DNA of 64,000 nucleotides, taken from contig NZ_QTUV01000001.1 in the NCBI RefSeq assembly GCF_003435815.1, positions 324,581-388,580 on the forward strand, in the 5' to 3' direction. This DNA is from Dorea sp. AM10-31. GTDB lineage: Bacteria; Bacillota; Clostridia; Lachnospirales; Lachnospiraceae. This document shows, in pieces, positions 1-8,723 of the stretch; within the stretch, counting starts at the first letter, position 1; every line of letters starts with the position of its first letter. Made by a program: the position numbers and the translations under genes. A model generated the notes under the pieces. That model saw only the letters and a list, made by a program, of their open reading frames with translations. It was not told the origin of the DNA and searched no databases.

Positions 1-73
1 GGACCTTCGGGGACTCGAACCCAGGACCGATCGGTTATGAGCCGATTGCTCTAACCAACTGAGCTAAAGGTCC
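1..73 (-). tRNA. tRNA with CAU anticodon (Ile2 or elongator Met)
   Basis: Read on the minus strand this folds as a cloverleaf: acceptor GGACCTT pairs with AAGGTCC, the D-arm GCTC/GAGC is present, and the anticodon arm shows CTCATAA. The CAU anticodon decodes Met, or Ile if C34 is lysidine-modified; the overall sequence resembles Firmicutes tRNA-Ile2, which I cannot prove here. The discriminator base falls just outside the window. The second pair of the T stem is a C:T mismatch (positions 9 and 23), which is unusual. It is the most distal of three co-directional tRNA genes. Confidence 0.9.
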
Positions 74-100
74 AAATCATTAAGTCCCTGTTAGGAACTA

Positions 101-173
101 AGCCGATGATCGGACTCGAACCGATAACCTGCTGATTACAAATCAGCTGCTCTGCCAATTGAGCCACATCGGC
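101..173 (-). tRNA. tRNA-Thr (TGT)
   Basis: Minus-strand cloverleaf with acceptor GCCGATG/CATCGGC, D-arm GGCTC...GAGC, anticodon stem-loop CTGATTTGTAATCAG giving anticodon TGT, T-loop TTCGAGT and discriminator T. It is the second of three tRNAs, spaced 27 and 22 bases from its neighbours, so the three are probably cut from a single transcript. CCA is not encoded. Confidence 0.95.
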
Positions 174-195
174 ATCTTCCCAATTACTTGGGTAA

Positions 196-267
196 TGACT
201 CCAACGGGAATCGAACCCGTGTTACCGCCGTGAAAGGGCGATGTCTTAACCGCTTGACCATGGAGCC
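196..267 (-). tRNA. tRNA-Glu (TTC)
   Basis: Minus-strand cloverleaf beginning GGCTCCATGGTC, which is characteristic of tRNA-Glu, with anticodon loop CTTTCAC (TTC), T-loop TTCGATT and discriminator A. The acceptor contains one G:U pair. CCA is not encoded. It is the promoter-proximal member of the tRNA cluster. The 166 bases between it and the TetR gene are AT-rich with no gene that I can see. Confidence 0.95.
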
Positions 268-433
268 AAAAGATACATTATCGTGTCGATCGCTTAACAT
301 GTTACTCACGCGACCGAGTTATATATTAACATATCATTTTTATTTTGACAAGGGTTTTTTGAAATTTTTTTATTTTATTTTCCCAGAATAATTTCTTCTC
401 CCTTTTGCTGTATAGCTATCCGGCAAAATCTGC

Positions 434-1018
434 TTATGCCTTAAAGTGTTCCAGCATAATCGGCATACATTCTTTGCTGTATTCACCCAGCGAGTATACT
501 CCTTTGTTCAGACACCAGTCGGATACAAGTGCACGCTCACACATCGCATAATACTGGGTAATTTCACTTATCGGCATGTCACTGCGGATCTGTCCTTTCT
601 TCTGCCCTTCATCCACAATCTTCGTTACCAGTTTATAATAACTTCGGTTCTGATCCAGCAAATGTCTTTCTCCCTGAGCCACAAGCTGTGTCGAATACAA
701 AGATGCCAGCAGATCAATGCTAATCTTCTCTTCCATCATAGAATGTGCTTCATAATTTATATATAACAACTTATAAAAACTGTTCATATTGGCATCCATC
801 TTTACTTCCAGTTCTTCATAGAAATCATCCAGGATCATAGACAATGTGTTCAACAGCTCATCCTTTGTATTAAAATAATAGTAAAAAGAACCTTTTGATG
901 TTCCAGATAATTCAATAATATCGTCTACTGTCGTTCCATTGTATCCCTTTTCGTAAAACAACTGCCACGCAGCCGTTACAATTCTGTTTTTTATGCTCTC
1001 TTTTTTTATCTTTTCCAT
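434..1018 (-). CDS. TetR/AcrR family transcriptional regulator
   Basis: A 194-residue protein with the typical TetR N-terminal helix-turn-helix: an IVTAAWQLFYEKGYNGTTV helix, then DIIELSGTSKGSFYYYF, the recognition segment with its conserved G-S-F-Y-Y-Y-F. The C-terminal helical half (about residues 60-194) is the variable ligand-binding and dimer domain. I chose the ATG at 1018 because GGAG lies 8 bases upstream; a GTG three codons earlier has no such site. No obvious target gene is adjacent in a divergent arrangement, so its ligand and regulon cannot be told from context. The family call is secure; the function is open. Confidence 0.9.
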   Translation of the reverse strand: MEKIKKESIKNRIVTAAWQLFYEKGYNGTTVDDIIELSGTSKGSFYYYFNTKDELLNTLSMILDDFYEELEVKMDANMNSFYKLLYINYEAHSMMEEKISIDLLASLYSTQLVAQGERHLLDQNRSYYKLVTKIVDEGQKKGQIRSDMPISEITQYYAMCERALVSDWCLNKGVYSLGEYSKECMPIMLEHFKA

Positions 1019-1075
1019 CTTAAACACTCCAACTTATATCTTTTAATGTTCTTTTTCTATTCCGAACTGCATCCA

Positions 1076-1345
1076 TCACCGTACATAAAAACAGCTCTCC
1101 GGTTCCACCGGTATATTTTCCGTGTCGATCCATTCAATCTCTATGAAGCTATTGCGGTTCAGTCCTTCCTGGAGCTTATGAATCATCGGCTCTCTGCCCT
1201 GAATCTCCATTACAACCGTACCGTCAAATTCATTTTCTACCCAGCCGGTCAGTCCAAGTGACTGTGCCAGATATTTGGCGGTATAACGGAAGCCTACTCC
1301 TTGTACTCTTCCATGAAATACAATCCTTTGGCGAATCTCAGCCAT
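1076..1345 (-). CDS. acyP: acylphosphatase
   Basis: An 89-residue protein of the usual size for an acylphosphatase, which hydrolyses carboxyl-phosphate bonds in small molecules such as acetyl phosphate. The signature GRVQGVGFR is present (residues 12-20) with the phosphate-binding Arg20, followed by GWVEN with catalytic Asn38. An AAAGG site precedes the ATG. It is cytosolic with no signal peptide. It lies 57 bases upstream of the TetR gene on the same strand and could be co-transcribed with it. About 166 bases without a gene separate it from the HD hydrolase gene. Confidence 0.93.
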   Translation of the reverse strand: MAEIRQRIVFHGRVQGVGFRYTAKYLAQSLGLTGWVENEFDGTVVMEIQGREPMIHKLQEGLNRNSFIEIEWIDTENIPVEPESCFYVR

Positions 1346-1511
1346 ATTATCTGCCTTTCTTTTAAGATGCCATACGCATTATTCCGTACTTCCACAATTC
1401 TGTCCGACGTTGATATATCGTGGTTTCATACTTTTACCCCTGACATCATATACTATATTACTTTATCACGTTACAAAATTCAATCGAAAAAAACTATTCA
1501 TTTTCTAAGAT

Positions 1512-2048
1512 TTATTCAAAATTCTTTGCCACAAGACGGCAGTACTCTTCATACGCCTCTACACCGGCAAATGCTTCTCTCAGAGAATCTCTTACTCCTT
1601 TATAATACCAGCCGATGATCTCTTTGTCTTTCATGCGGAAGCGTTCCCAAAGCTTCTCTCCGTCAATCGGATAATCACGGTCAATATCCCGCATATTGGA
1701 CAGCTTGTCTGCCAGTGCGATCATCTGCACTTCTTGCGGCGCTGTACGCAGGTGCTCGATCGTAGCGCTTTTGCGCTCCATCCATGTTCTGGACTTGTCT
1801 TCGCTCTCCTGTGCAACCATTCCTGCCACTCTCTCTGAAAAAAGCTCGGCCAGCATCCTTTCTGTCACGCCCTCACAATCTTCTATCGTGTCATGCAGAA
1901 TAGCCGCGCTTATAACTTCTTCATCCGTCGTCATCGTTGAAACAATATCCCCGACTTCTATCGGGTGGACGATATACGGTCTTTTCGTTCCTTTTCGAAA
2001 TTGTCCGTCATGCGCCTTCGTTGCAAATTCTCTTGCTTTGTCTATCAT
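1512..2048 (-). CDS. small HD-domain hydrolase, MESH1/SpoT-like
   Basis: A 178-residue stand-alone HD hydrolase. Visible metal-site residues are His28 (in YIVHPIEV), His52-Asp53 (in LHDTIED) and an aspartate in ALADKLSNMRD, the pattern of the Mn-dependent (p)ppGpp hydrolase domain of SpoT and of metazoan MESH1. The length nearly equals that of MESH1, and no synthetase domain is present. The ATG at 2048 has GGAGGA eight bases upstream; longer in-frame starts lack one. Family knowledge suggests removal of the alarmone (p)ppGpp, or of a related nucleotide such as NADPH in the case of MESH1. It is divergent from the SDR gene. Confidence 0.85.
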   Translation of the reverse strand: MIDKAREFATKAHDGQFRKGTKRPYIVHPIEVGDIVSTMTTDEEVISAAILHDTIEDCEGVTERMLAELFSERVAGMVAQESEDKSRTWMERKSATIEHLRTAPQEVQMIALADKLSNMRDIDRDYPIDGEKLWERFRMKDKEIIGWYYKGVRDSLREAFAGVEAYEEYCRLVAKNFE

Positions 2049-2096
2049 GCTGATTTCCTCCGTATGAATTTCTTCTTTCATGATACCATTTACAAC

Positions 2097-2125
2097 TTTA
2101 AATATCAATCACGAGACAGTATAAT
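2097..2125 (+). promoter_or_regulatory. putative sigma-A promoter of the SDR gene
   Basis: TTTAAA, a 17-base spacer and TATAAT stand 26 bases before the ATG of the reductase gene, inside the divergent intergenic region. The -10 is consensus and the -35 is weak. Inferred from sequence only. Confidence 0.5.
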
Positions 2126-2150
2126 AATATCCGTAAGGAGGATTCCGATT

Positions 2151-2882
2151 ATGAACAAAACAATTCTTGTCACAGGCGCTTCCCGTGGGATTGGGCGGGC
2201 AATCGCACATGCATTTGCAGACTGTGGCTACCATGTATTTTTAAATTGTAACTCATCTGTAAAACAACTCCGGGAAGTACAGCAGGAGATAGAAGCACAA
2301 TATCCAGGTGCCGCAACCTGCGTACCTGGCAATATTGGCAATCCAGATGATGTCCGCAACATCTTCAAAAGCATTTACAACGAATGTAATGCCCTTGATG
2401 TGCTTGTCAACAATGCAGGTGTTTCCCATCTTGGTTTGTTAAGTGACATGACCGATGACGAATGGAACCGTGTGATACAGACCGATCTGTCTTCTGTTTT
2501 CTACTGCTGCCGGGAAGCCATCCCGAAAATGGTATCCAGAAAATCCGGACATATCATTAACATTTCTTCCATGTGGGGCGTATCCGGTGCATCCTGTGAA
2601 GTTGCTTATTCTGCTGCCAAATCAGGTGTCAACGGACTGACGCGTGCACTTGCAAAAGAACTTGCACCAAGCCAGATCCCGGTAAATGCCATTGCATGCG
2701 GTGTCATAGATACCGTTATGAATCAATGGCTTAATAAGGAAGAACGCAGAGAATTAGAAGAAGAAATTCCAGCCGGCAGATTTGCCACACCGGAAGAAGT
2801 TGCCCAGGCAACGGTAAATCTTGTCAATTCACCGATTTATCTAACCGGACAGATCATCGGCCTGGACGGCGGATATTTGTAA
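2151..2882 (+). CDS. SDR family oxidoreductase, FabG-like
   Basis: A 243-residue short-chain dehydrogenase/reductase. The N-terminal TGASRGIG (residues 8-15) is the Rossmann dinucleotide loop, NNAG follows at the end of beta-4, and the catalytic triad Ser140-Tyr153-Lys157 is intact. The C-terminal LTGQIIGLDGGYL is typical of 3-oxoacyl-ACP reductases, but many SDRs share it and no fatty-acid genes are nearby, so the substrate is uncertain. A strong AAGGAGG stands upstream of the ATG. It is a single-gene unit ended by the hairpin at 2960-3010. Confidence 0.88.
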   Translation: MNKTILVTGASRGIGRAIAHAFADCGYHVFLNCNSSVKQLREVQQEIEAQYPGAATCVPGNIGNPDDVRNIFKSIYNECNALDVLVNNAGVSHLGLLSDMTDDEWNRVIQTDLSSVFYCCREAIPKMVSRKSGHIINISSMWGVSGASCEVAYSAAKSGVNGLTRALAKELAPSQIPVNAIACGVIDTVMNQWLNKEERRELEEEIPAGRFATPEEVAQATVNLVNSPIYLTGQIIGLDGGYL

Positions 2883-2959
2883 ACCTGTTGAAATGTATGT
2901 TGCAAGACATAGCAAAGGCAACTGCCATTGGCAGCTTTCTCCAGATACTATGACAATAC

Positions 2960-3010
2960 AGAAGAAAAGCCGGTATGCGAACACAAACCTCGCATACCGG
3001 CTTTTCTTCT
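2960..3010. terminator. bidirectional intrinsic terminator
   Basis: A perfect 20-base stem (2960-2979 with 2991-3010) with an 11-base loop. The stem carries A-runs on one side and T-runs on the other, so it can end both the plus-strand SDR transcript and the minus-strand transporter transcript that converge here. Confidence 0.85.
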
Positions 3011-3023
3011 GCCCTTTCATCTC

Positions 3024-4256
3024 TTATGCTTTTACCGCTTTCTTAAATAAAATGTATCCAATAACGAACAAAACTGCTATCACCGCCACGCCTGCGTTTG
3101 CCACGCCGGTCACCTGCGCCACTATTCCGACAAACGTTGTGCCCATAAAGGATGCTCCTTTTCCGCATATGTCATAAATCCCAAAATATTCCCCGGATTT
3201 TTCTGCCGGAATGATCTTCGCAAAATACGACCGCGCCAGTGCCTGAATCGCTCCCTGGAACATACCGACCAGTACAGCAAGTGTCCAGAATTCCCACTGT
3301 TTATCCAGCTGGATCGCAAATAATGCGATTCCGATATATGCCACAATACATACTCCGATCAGCCGCTCTGTCGGATATTTTCCGGATAATTTTGCACAGA
3401 TCAGCGCACACGGGAACGCTACAATCTGCGTCACAAGAAGTGCCAGCAGAAGTCCTGTAGAGTCCAGTCCAAGCGCACTTCCGTAAGCTGTTGCCATCTC
3501 AATGATTGTATATACACCGTCAATAAAGAAGAAAAATGCCAGAAGATACCAGAAAATCTTCTTCTCTTTGTGCACATCCATAAATGTTTGTCCGAGGCGT
3601 TTAAAGCTGTTTTTTACCGAATGAGACGGCACGGCCACATAATTTTTCTGTCTGTAATTTCGAAGTAGCGGAATCGTTACGACTGCCCACCAGACTGCAT
3701 TTAAGAAAAATGCGCCTGTCATCGCCATATGCATCGTGATTCCAATCTTCTCATACATTAACACGAGAACAAGCGACAGGATAAACGGAATACAGCTTCC
3801 GATATATCCCCACGCATACCCCTGAGAGGACACTTCGTCCATCCGGTCTGTGCTTGTTATATCTACCAGCATGGAATCATAGAAGATCAGGCTGGCATTG
3901 TAACCAACTTTTGCGATCACAAATACAGCAAGAAATATCACCCATGATGTTGGAAATGACATTGCCGCACAGCCGATCACTCCGACCATCATGCTGATGG
4001 TAAATAATGGCTTTTTGTAATTCTGCATATCTGCAATGGATCCAAGGACCGGTCCGATCGCCGCCACAATTACAGTAGATACGGATGCCGCATATCCCCA
4101 GTATGCCAGATAATTGACTTCCGATATTCCGGCAGATTTTGCCAGATAGTTAAAATAGATCGGTATGATCGTCGCGATCAGCATTACAAATGCCGAGTTC
4201 CCCACATCATACATAATCCAGTATTTTTCCAGTTTTGTCAGTTTCTTATTCTCCAT
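3024..4256 (-). CDS. UMF1-family MFS transporter
   Basis: A 410-residue membrane protein with about 12 hydrophobic segments. The N-terminal YDVGNSAF motif (about residues 16-23) marks the UMF1/Atg22-like branch of the major facilitator superfamily, whose bacterial members have largely unknown substrates. The ATG at 4256 is preceded by GAGGA; an earlier ATG at 4307 is not. It precedes no gene on its strand before the terminator at 2960-3010 and follows the phospholipase C-like gene by 62 bases, so the two may share a transcript. Substrate: not assignable. Confidence 0.85.
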   Translation of the reverse strand: MENKKLTKLEKYWIMYDVGNSAFVMLIATIIPIYFNYLAKSAGISEVNYLAYWGYAASVSTVIVAAIGPVLGSIADMQNYKKPLFTISMMVGVIGCAAMSFPTSWVIFLAVFVIAKVGYNASLIFYDSMLVDITSTDRMDEVSSQGYAWGYIGSCIPFILSLVLVLMYEKIGITMHMAMTGAFFLNAVWWAVVTIPLLRNYRQKNYVAVPSHSVKNSFKRLGQTFMDVHKEKKIFWYLLAFFFFIDGVYTIIEMATAYGSALGLDSTGLLLALLVTQIVAFPCALICAKLSGKYPTERLIGVCIVAYIGIALFAIQLDKQWEFWTLAVLVGMFQGAIQALARSYFAKIIPAEKSGEYFGIYDICGKGASFMGTTFVGIVAQVTGVANAGVAVIAVLFVIGYILFKKAVKA

Positions 4257-4318
4257 GTCTGTCCTCTTTTCCACTGTCTTCGTCTTTTTGTCCCTGTTTA
4301 TCCACATTTTTTATTTTC

Positions 4319-5110
4319 TTACTCAAATGTACGGTTAAAACGCTGTTCCAGATCCTGTCCGTATTTCAGGCTTTCATCAAAACTTTCCATCAGCCGTACT
4401 GCAACATCTTCTGCTCTCCGGAACCGTTTGTAAAGTCCGTAATTGCTCTCTGTGCAGTTTGAATTATCCTGTTTCTGGTGCATCAGATCTTTGCAGAATC
4501 CAAATCCCGGCACAACTGTAAATAACAGATTCAGAAATCCTCTTTTCAACGCTCCGGGCGCGCGCAGGAAACGTTTGACAAGTTTCAGCCACTGCAAAGA
4601 CTCTTTCACTGTCTTTGGCGAAATATTTTCATAAAATGGTGCGATCGCCAGCGCAGTTTCTCTGTCTGCAGTGATCAGCCGGTCCAGGCGGTAAGCCAGT
4701 GGATGCTGTTTGTCTTTTTTTAGTAAATATTTCTCAAATTCGGATTCTATCGCAAGATGGGAAACGTGTTCCTTCTCCATCATCTCGCTGACATAAGGGT
4801 GACATTCACTGTCCAGTGTATAATGACAGATAAATCCCAGAAGATAAGCATACTGCGCGCTGTCTCTTCCATAATGGTTTACAACTTTCGCTGCATGCTC
4901 AAAGAATGGTAAAGCAGAAACGGCATGCAGGTGGCTTCCGTATTTTGCTACATCATTCCCGTGATATGGGCGGTAGAAAAATAAGATATCCGGTCCCTGC
5001 AGGCCGACTTCATACTGATTATAATATTTGAATATGATATTTTTTAATTCTCCGTCTGATTTTTCCGATACTTTCTCTCCGAAACGGTCGTGTGCATATA
5101 ATGCTGGCAT
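4319..5110 (-). CDS. zinc-dependent phospholipase C-like protein
   Basis: A 263-residue protein of the zinc-dependent phospholipase C/P1-nuclease-like helical family found in Clostridia. Likely metal ligands are the histidines and aspartates of MPALYAHDRFG, the HAVSALPFFEHAA helix and GFICHYTLDSECHPYV. Unlike secreted alpha-toxin-type enzymes there is no signal peptide: the protein begins directly at the catalytic domain, and AGGAGG lies 8 bases before the ATG. It is therefore probably cytosolic and its substrate is unknown. The gene sits between the parvulin and the UMF1 transporter on the same strand. Confidence 0.75.
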   Translation of the reverse strand: MPALYAHDRFGEKVSEKSDGELKNIIFKYYNQYEVGLQGPDILFFYRPYHGNDVAKYGSHLHAVSALPFFEHAAKVVNHYGRDSAQYAYLLGFICHYTLDSECHPYVSEMMEKEHVSHLAIESEFEKYLLKKDKQHPLAYRLDRLITADRETALAIAPFYENISPKTVKESLQWLKLVKRFLRAPGALKRGFLNLLFTVVPGFGFCKDLMHQKQDNSNCTESNYGLYKRFRRAEDVAVRLMESFDESLKYGQDLEQRFNRTFE

Positions 5111-5196
5111 ACCTTTGATCCTCCTGTTTCATTTTCTCCTCTAACTATATAAGGATAACAGGGAAAAGTAAACGGTTCTTTTTCAAAACGTAAAAA

Positions 5197-5934
5197 CTAT
5201 TTTAAATATTTATCTTTTAATTCTTTTACTTTCGCTTCATAAGCATCGTTCTGTTTTTTACCTAATAACTGCTGATAAATCTGACCTTTTACTTCTTCGA
5301 ATTCTGCTGTCTTTGGCTCATTTTTCTTTTCAACTTTGATCAGGTGATATCCGAACTGTGTCTTTACCGGTCCGACTACCTTGCCGATCTCTGCATCAAA
5401 TGCTGCATCTTCAAATTCTTTTACCATCTGACCTTTGCCAAATTCGCCAAGGTCTCCGCCTTTTGCTCCGGATGGGCAGGTAGAAAATTCTCTTGCTGCA
5501 TCCTCAAATGTCTTTTCACCTGCTTCGATATTCTTTAAGATTGTCTGGCATTTTTCTTCAGAATCTGTCAGGATATGTTTTGCGCTTACTGTTGCACCTT
5601 TGCCAAACTGTGCTTTCTTTTCCTCATAGAAAGCCTTCTGCTCTTCTTCTGTTACTGTAATATCTTTTAACATATCTCTCATGGAAAGCTGTGCCAGAAT
5701 ATCTCTTCTTGCTCCTTCCATGATCTCTTTGAACTCGTCAGTTTCATCCATCTTCTCATCTTTTCCAAGCTGTGCAAACAGATACAGATCGATAAACTGT
5801 TCTTTGTACTGTTCTCTGTACTGTGGATTCTGTGCATACATCTGCTGCTCTCTCGGAACACTCTTTAAATACGCTTCAAACTGTGCTTCTGTAAGTTCTT
5901 TTCCTGCCACTACGGCTAATACGTTTTCACTCAT
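5197..5934 (-). CDS. PpiC-type peptidyl-prolyl isomerase without signal peptide
   Basis: A 245-residue parvulin. An N-terminal SurA/PrsA-like helical chaperone segment (about residues 10-105) precedes a parvulin domain (about 115-215) containing the conserved AKHILTDSEEKC strand, the GGDLGEFGKGQMVKEFEDA core and the VKTQFGYHLIKVE C-terminus. It would catalyse cis-trans isomerisation of Xaa-Pro bonds. PrsA-type foldases are normally lipoproteins. This one begins MSENVLAVVAGKELT with neither signal sequence nor lipobox, so it is predicted to stay in the cytosol. It lies immediately downstream of the YfhO gene on the same strand. Confidence 0.9.
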   Translation of the reverse strand: MSENVLAVVAGKELTEAQFEAYLKSVPREQQMYAQNPQYREQYKEQFIDLYLFAQLGKDEKMDETDEFKEIMEGARRDILAQLSMRDMLKDITVTEEEQKAFYEEKKAQFGKGATVSAKHILTDSEEKCQTILKNIEAGEKTFEDAAREFSTCPSGAKGGDLGEFGKGQMVKEFEDAAFDAEIGKVVGPVKTQFGYHLIKVEKKNEPKTAEFEEVKGQIYQQLLGKKQNDAYEAKVKELKDKYLK

Positions 5935-5978
5935 GATTTATTCTCCTTTTTTCCAGGTCTTCTGACCACGTAAGGGTA

Positions 5979-8723
5979 TTATACCGATATCCTTTTTATT
6001 TGTAAAGAAATTAAAGCCATCCACCCGGCAAAAAGGAAAATTCCGACAACCGAAACAAGCATGCCTGCCCGTTTTCCGGGTGCGTGATACGTTATTTTTA
6101 CATGATGCGTTCCCGCTCCAATGCGAAATCCTAAAAACGCTTTGTTTACCTTCTCTGTCTTCACAGTATGACCGTCTACTTTAACAGTAAAGCCTTTATC
6201 ATATGGAACAGACGTAACAAAATATCCATCCGCCATTCCTTTTACTGTTCCTTCGGTCCGGTTACCCTTTGTACGTTTCCAGTCCGTCTGGAATGTATGA
6301 TAAGAAAATGTCTGCTCTGTCTGTCCCATATATGCTTCTACATTTTTCACATCATAATCTCCGCTGTCCAGAAGAAGTTTCGCTTTTTCTTCTCCTTTAT
6401 TCAGCGCAACGGCATATGTGAACATCGTATTTCCATTATAATAAATATGTGTCTTTGCCGTCAGTTTATTGCGCACACCGTTAAGCCACGCAGCGACATC
6501 TTTACCACAGCGGTGATTCTTCACCTGGAAGCGGACGTAAAGGACTTCTCCCTCTTTTGCTTTCCGTCCAAAAGTTATCTCTTTCTGCGTCTGCTTTCTG
6601 GTGCGGATCTTCCAGAAGCTGCCAGATATATTAAGCTTCTCTATATCGTCTTTTTTCTTATCTCCAGTTGTCACATTCTGAACTTCTTTCGTTCCTGCTT
6701 TTACACTCTGTGCAGTCACATTGTGTATTTGTCTGTCTTTACTACCTTCTGATTTTATACTTTGTACAGCCTGTGCTTCCTTACCCTGCACAACGACAGC
6801 TTTCTCAAATACCGTCTGATTATATGGATACTTAAGGCTGTCATATTCCCTGTCTGAAATCGTCTGATCTGTTACATATGCCATCGGGAGTACCTCTTTA
6901 TTTTCATAAACTGCCACTTTCCCATCCTGCATAATCTTCCGATATCCCGGTACATTTTTCTCTGAAAGGATATAACGCACACCCATCAGGGAACGGAACT
7001 CAGGATTCTCCGACACTGACTGCATCATCAGATTGCGGAACGGCTGTTCCACTCCGAAAGTATCTTTTCTGAAATTCTGATACTCTGTACTGTACACTGA
7101 AGAATAAATGGATGACAGATACTGCTTTCTCCCACGGATACGGTTTAAATCTGCCGCCTTGAATCTGGAATTTCCGACCTCTTCAATGCGATACATTCCA
7201 GAATCGCCATTTGCTTTTTTCACCGCTTTTGTCATCTTCTTTTCTATTTTCTGTTCTAATCGGCTGTATGAACGGTTCGTTACTGTTTTATAAAATTCCG
7301 GTTCCAGAACACGGATTTTATTTGGCATACAGACAGTTAAAAATACAGCCAGAAAACAGACGGACGGAACGAGCAGCCACAGCTCCTGCCCTTTCTTTTT
7401 CCGGCAGACAGCCAAATAACAGAATGCAAGATAAAACACCAGCAATGCAATACCTTCTGCCAGCAATATAAAACTATATTTTGTATCTGTATGCCAGACA
7501 AAAAGCAATGTCACCAGATATACTGCGGCACTTATCTTTACATTTACCTGTTTCTCTGTCTGTTTCTTTATGTATATGGCAATCATATAGCAGAATAATG
7601 GCAGAAATGGAATCCATACTTTTCCGCGGATATATAAGCCGCCATTCAAAATCCATGCAAATGCCGGAATCACCAGAAGAACCAGACTGATCTGGCTTAA
7701 CAGCCGTTCCTGCCATTTCCGGTAAAACAGCCCGGTAAGCAATACCGTAAGAAGGAGTGTAGTAAGTCCGACACCATATGACTGATAGAACAGCTCTTTT
7801 ACCGGCATTTTGGGAAATAACAGATCTTTCCATGTATAGCCGGACTGAATATGATTCCCCTGCATGAGCGAATACGCAGTCGGCACAAGCAGTATTCCGC
7901 TTAACAAAACGGAGATTCCCATCGAAAAAACATACCCTGCTGCCGCTTTTATGAAATCTCTCCAGACTGTCACTTTTGCCACGCCTTCTGCTTTTTCTTC
8001 CATCTTTATATATCGGCACAGTCCGTATACTGCGAGCGCCAGCATCCCCCCGATACTGAAATAAAAGCTGGTAAGAATCATCCCCCAGACACCAATGATT
8101 AAAATAGTATGTGCTCTGACACCTTCCCGCACCGGATGCAGCTTTGCCTCTTCCCGGATGATTTTTACAAAGTCCAGATAGCGATCTGCGCCAAGAAAGG
8201 ACAGTAACAGCCACGGCATGTAATTTACAAACATGATCTGGCTGTAAGACTGCACGATCATCGGCCCTGCTAACAGAAAAAGCAGGCTGACTCCAAAACA
8301 GATTTTCCGGTTAAACCCTCTGCGGCTCAGCCAGTAATGTAAAAGCATTACAGAAAGTGCGAGACTTCCCACACTGACTGCCATAATGTAATCACTCATG
8401 CTTACAAACGGAAACAGATATGACAGAAGGATTGCCGGACTGTACAGACCATAGTAAGCAAAATTATAAATATTCTGCCCGCCGCCTGCCTGCAGTGTAA
8501 AATCCGGAAAGAAATTCCCGGTATCGTAAAACTGCTGACGGAACAGTTCCGGTATGACACTGTGCTGGCTGATCCAGTCTACTTTTGCGCCAAAGATTCC
8601 GTATCTTCCGGCAAAAAACCAGCATGCCCCCACACTTAATAATGCCAGTAAAATATACGGCAGCAGTTGTTTCCACTGCTGCCTGTTTTTCCATATTTTT
8701 AAATATTCTTTAGACTGTACCAT
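5979..8723 (-). CDS. YfhO-family membrane protein
   Basis: A 914-residue protein with about 12 transmembrane segments in its first half, a hydrophilic extracytoplasmic region (about residues 470-880) and a final membrane helix. The family is called YfhO; in Bacillus and Listeria YfhO works with a GT2 enzyme (CsbB/GtlA) and a flippase (GtcA-like) to glycosylate lipoteichoic acid with lipid-linked sugar. Its start overlaps the end of the GT2 gene by 14 bases, which fits such a pair. A GtcA-like flippase is not seen next to it. The polymer and sugar are unknown. Confidence 0.85.
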   Translation of the reverse strand: MVQSKEYLKIWKNRQQWKQLLPYILLALLSVGACWFFAGRYGIFGAKVDWISQHSVIPELFRQQFYDTGNFFPDFTLQAGGGQNIYNFAYYGLYSPAILLSYLFPFVSMSDYIMAVSVGSLALSVMLLHYWLSRRGFNRKICFGVSLLFLLAGPMIVQSYSQIMFVNYMPWLLLSFLGADRYLDFVKIIREEAKLHPVREGVRAHTILIIGVWGMILTSFYFSIGGMLALAVYGLCRYIKMEEKAEGVAKVTVWRDFIKAAAGYVFSMGISVLLSGILLVPTAYSLMQGNHIQSGYTWKDLLFPKMPVKELFYQSYGVGLTTLLLTVLLTGLFYRKWQERLLSQISLVLLVIPAFAWILNGGLYIRGKVWIPFLPLFCYMIAIYIKKQTEKQVNVKISAAVYLVTLLFVWHTDTKYSFILLAEGIALLVFYLAFCYLAVCRKKKGQELWLLVPSVCFLAVFLTVCMPNKIRVLEPEFYKTVTNRSYSRLEQKIEKKMTKAVKKANGDSGMYRIEEVGNSRFKAADLNRIRGRKQYLSSIYSSVYSTEYQNFRKDTFGVEQPFRNLMMQSVSENPEFRSLMGVRYILSEKNVPGYRKIMQDGKVAVYENKEVLPMAYVTDQTISDREYDSLKYPYNQTVFEKAVVVQGKEAQAVQSIKSEGSKDRQIHNVTAQSVKAGTKEVQNVTTGDKKKDDIEKLNISGSFWKIRTRKQTQKEITFGRKAKEGEVLYVRFQVKNHRCGKDVAAWLNGVRNKLTAKTHIYYNGNTMFTYAVALNKGEEKAKLLLDSGDYDVKNVEAYMGQTEQTFSYHTFQTDWKRTKGNRTEGTVKGMADGYFVTSVPYDKGFTVKVDGHTVKTEKVNKAFLGFRIGAGTHHVKITYHAPGKRAGMLVSVVGIFLFAGWMALISLQIKRISV

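Noticed and set aside
7474-8214. A 246-codon open frame on the minus strand inside the YfhO gene
   Set aside because: It is a second frame of the membrane-protein gene, has no ribosome site and no recognisable domain, while the YfhO frame is continuous.
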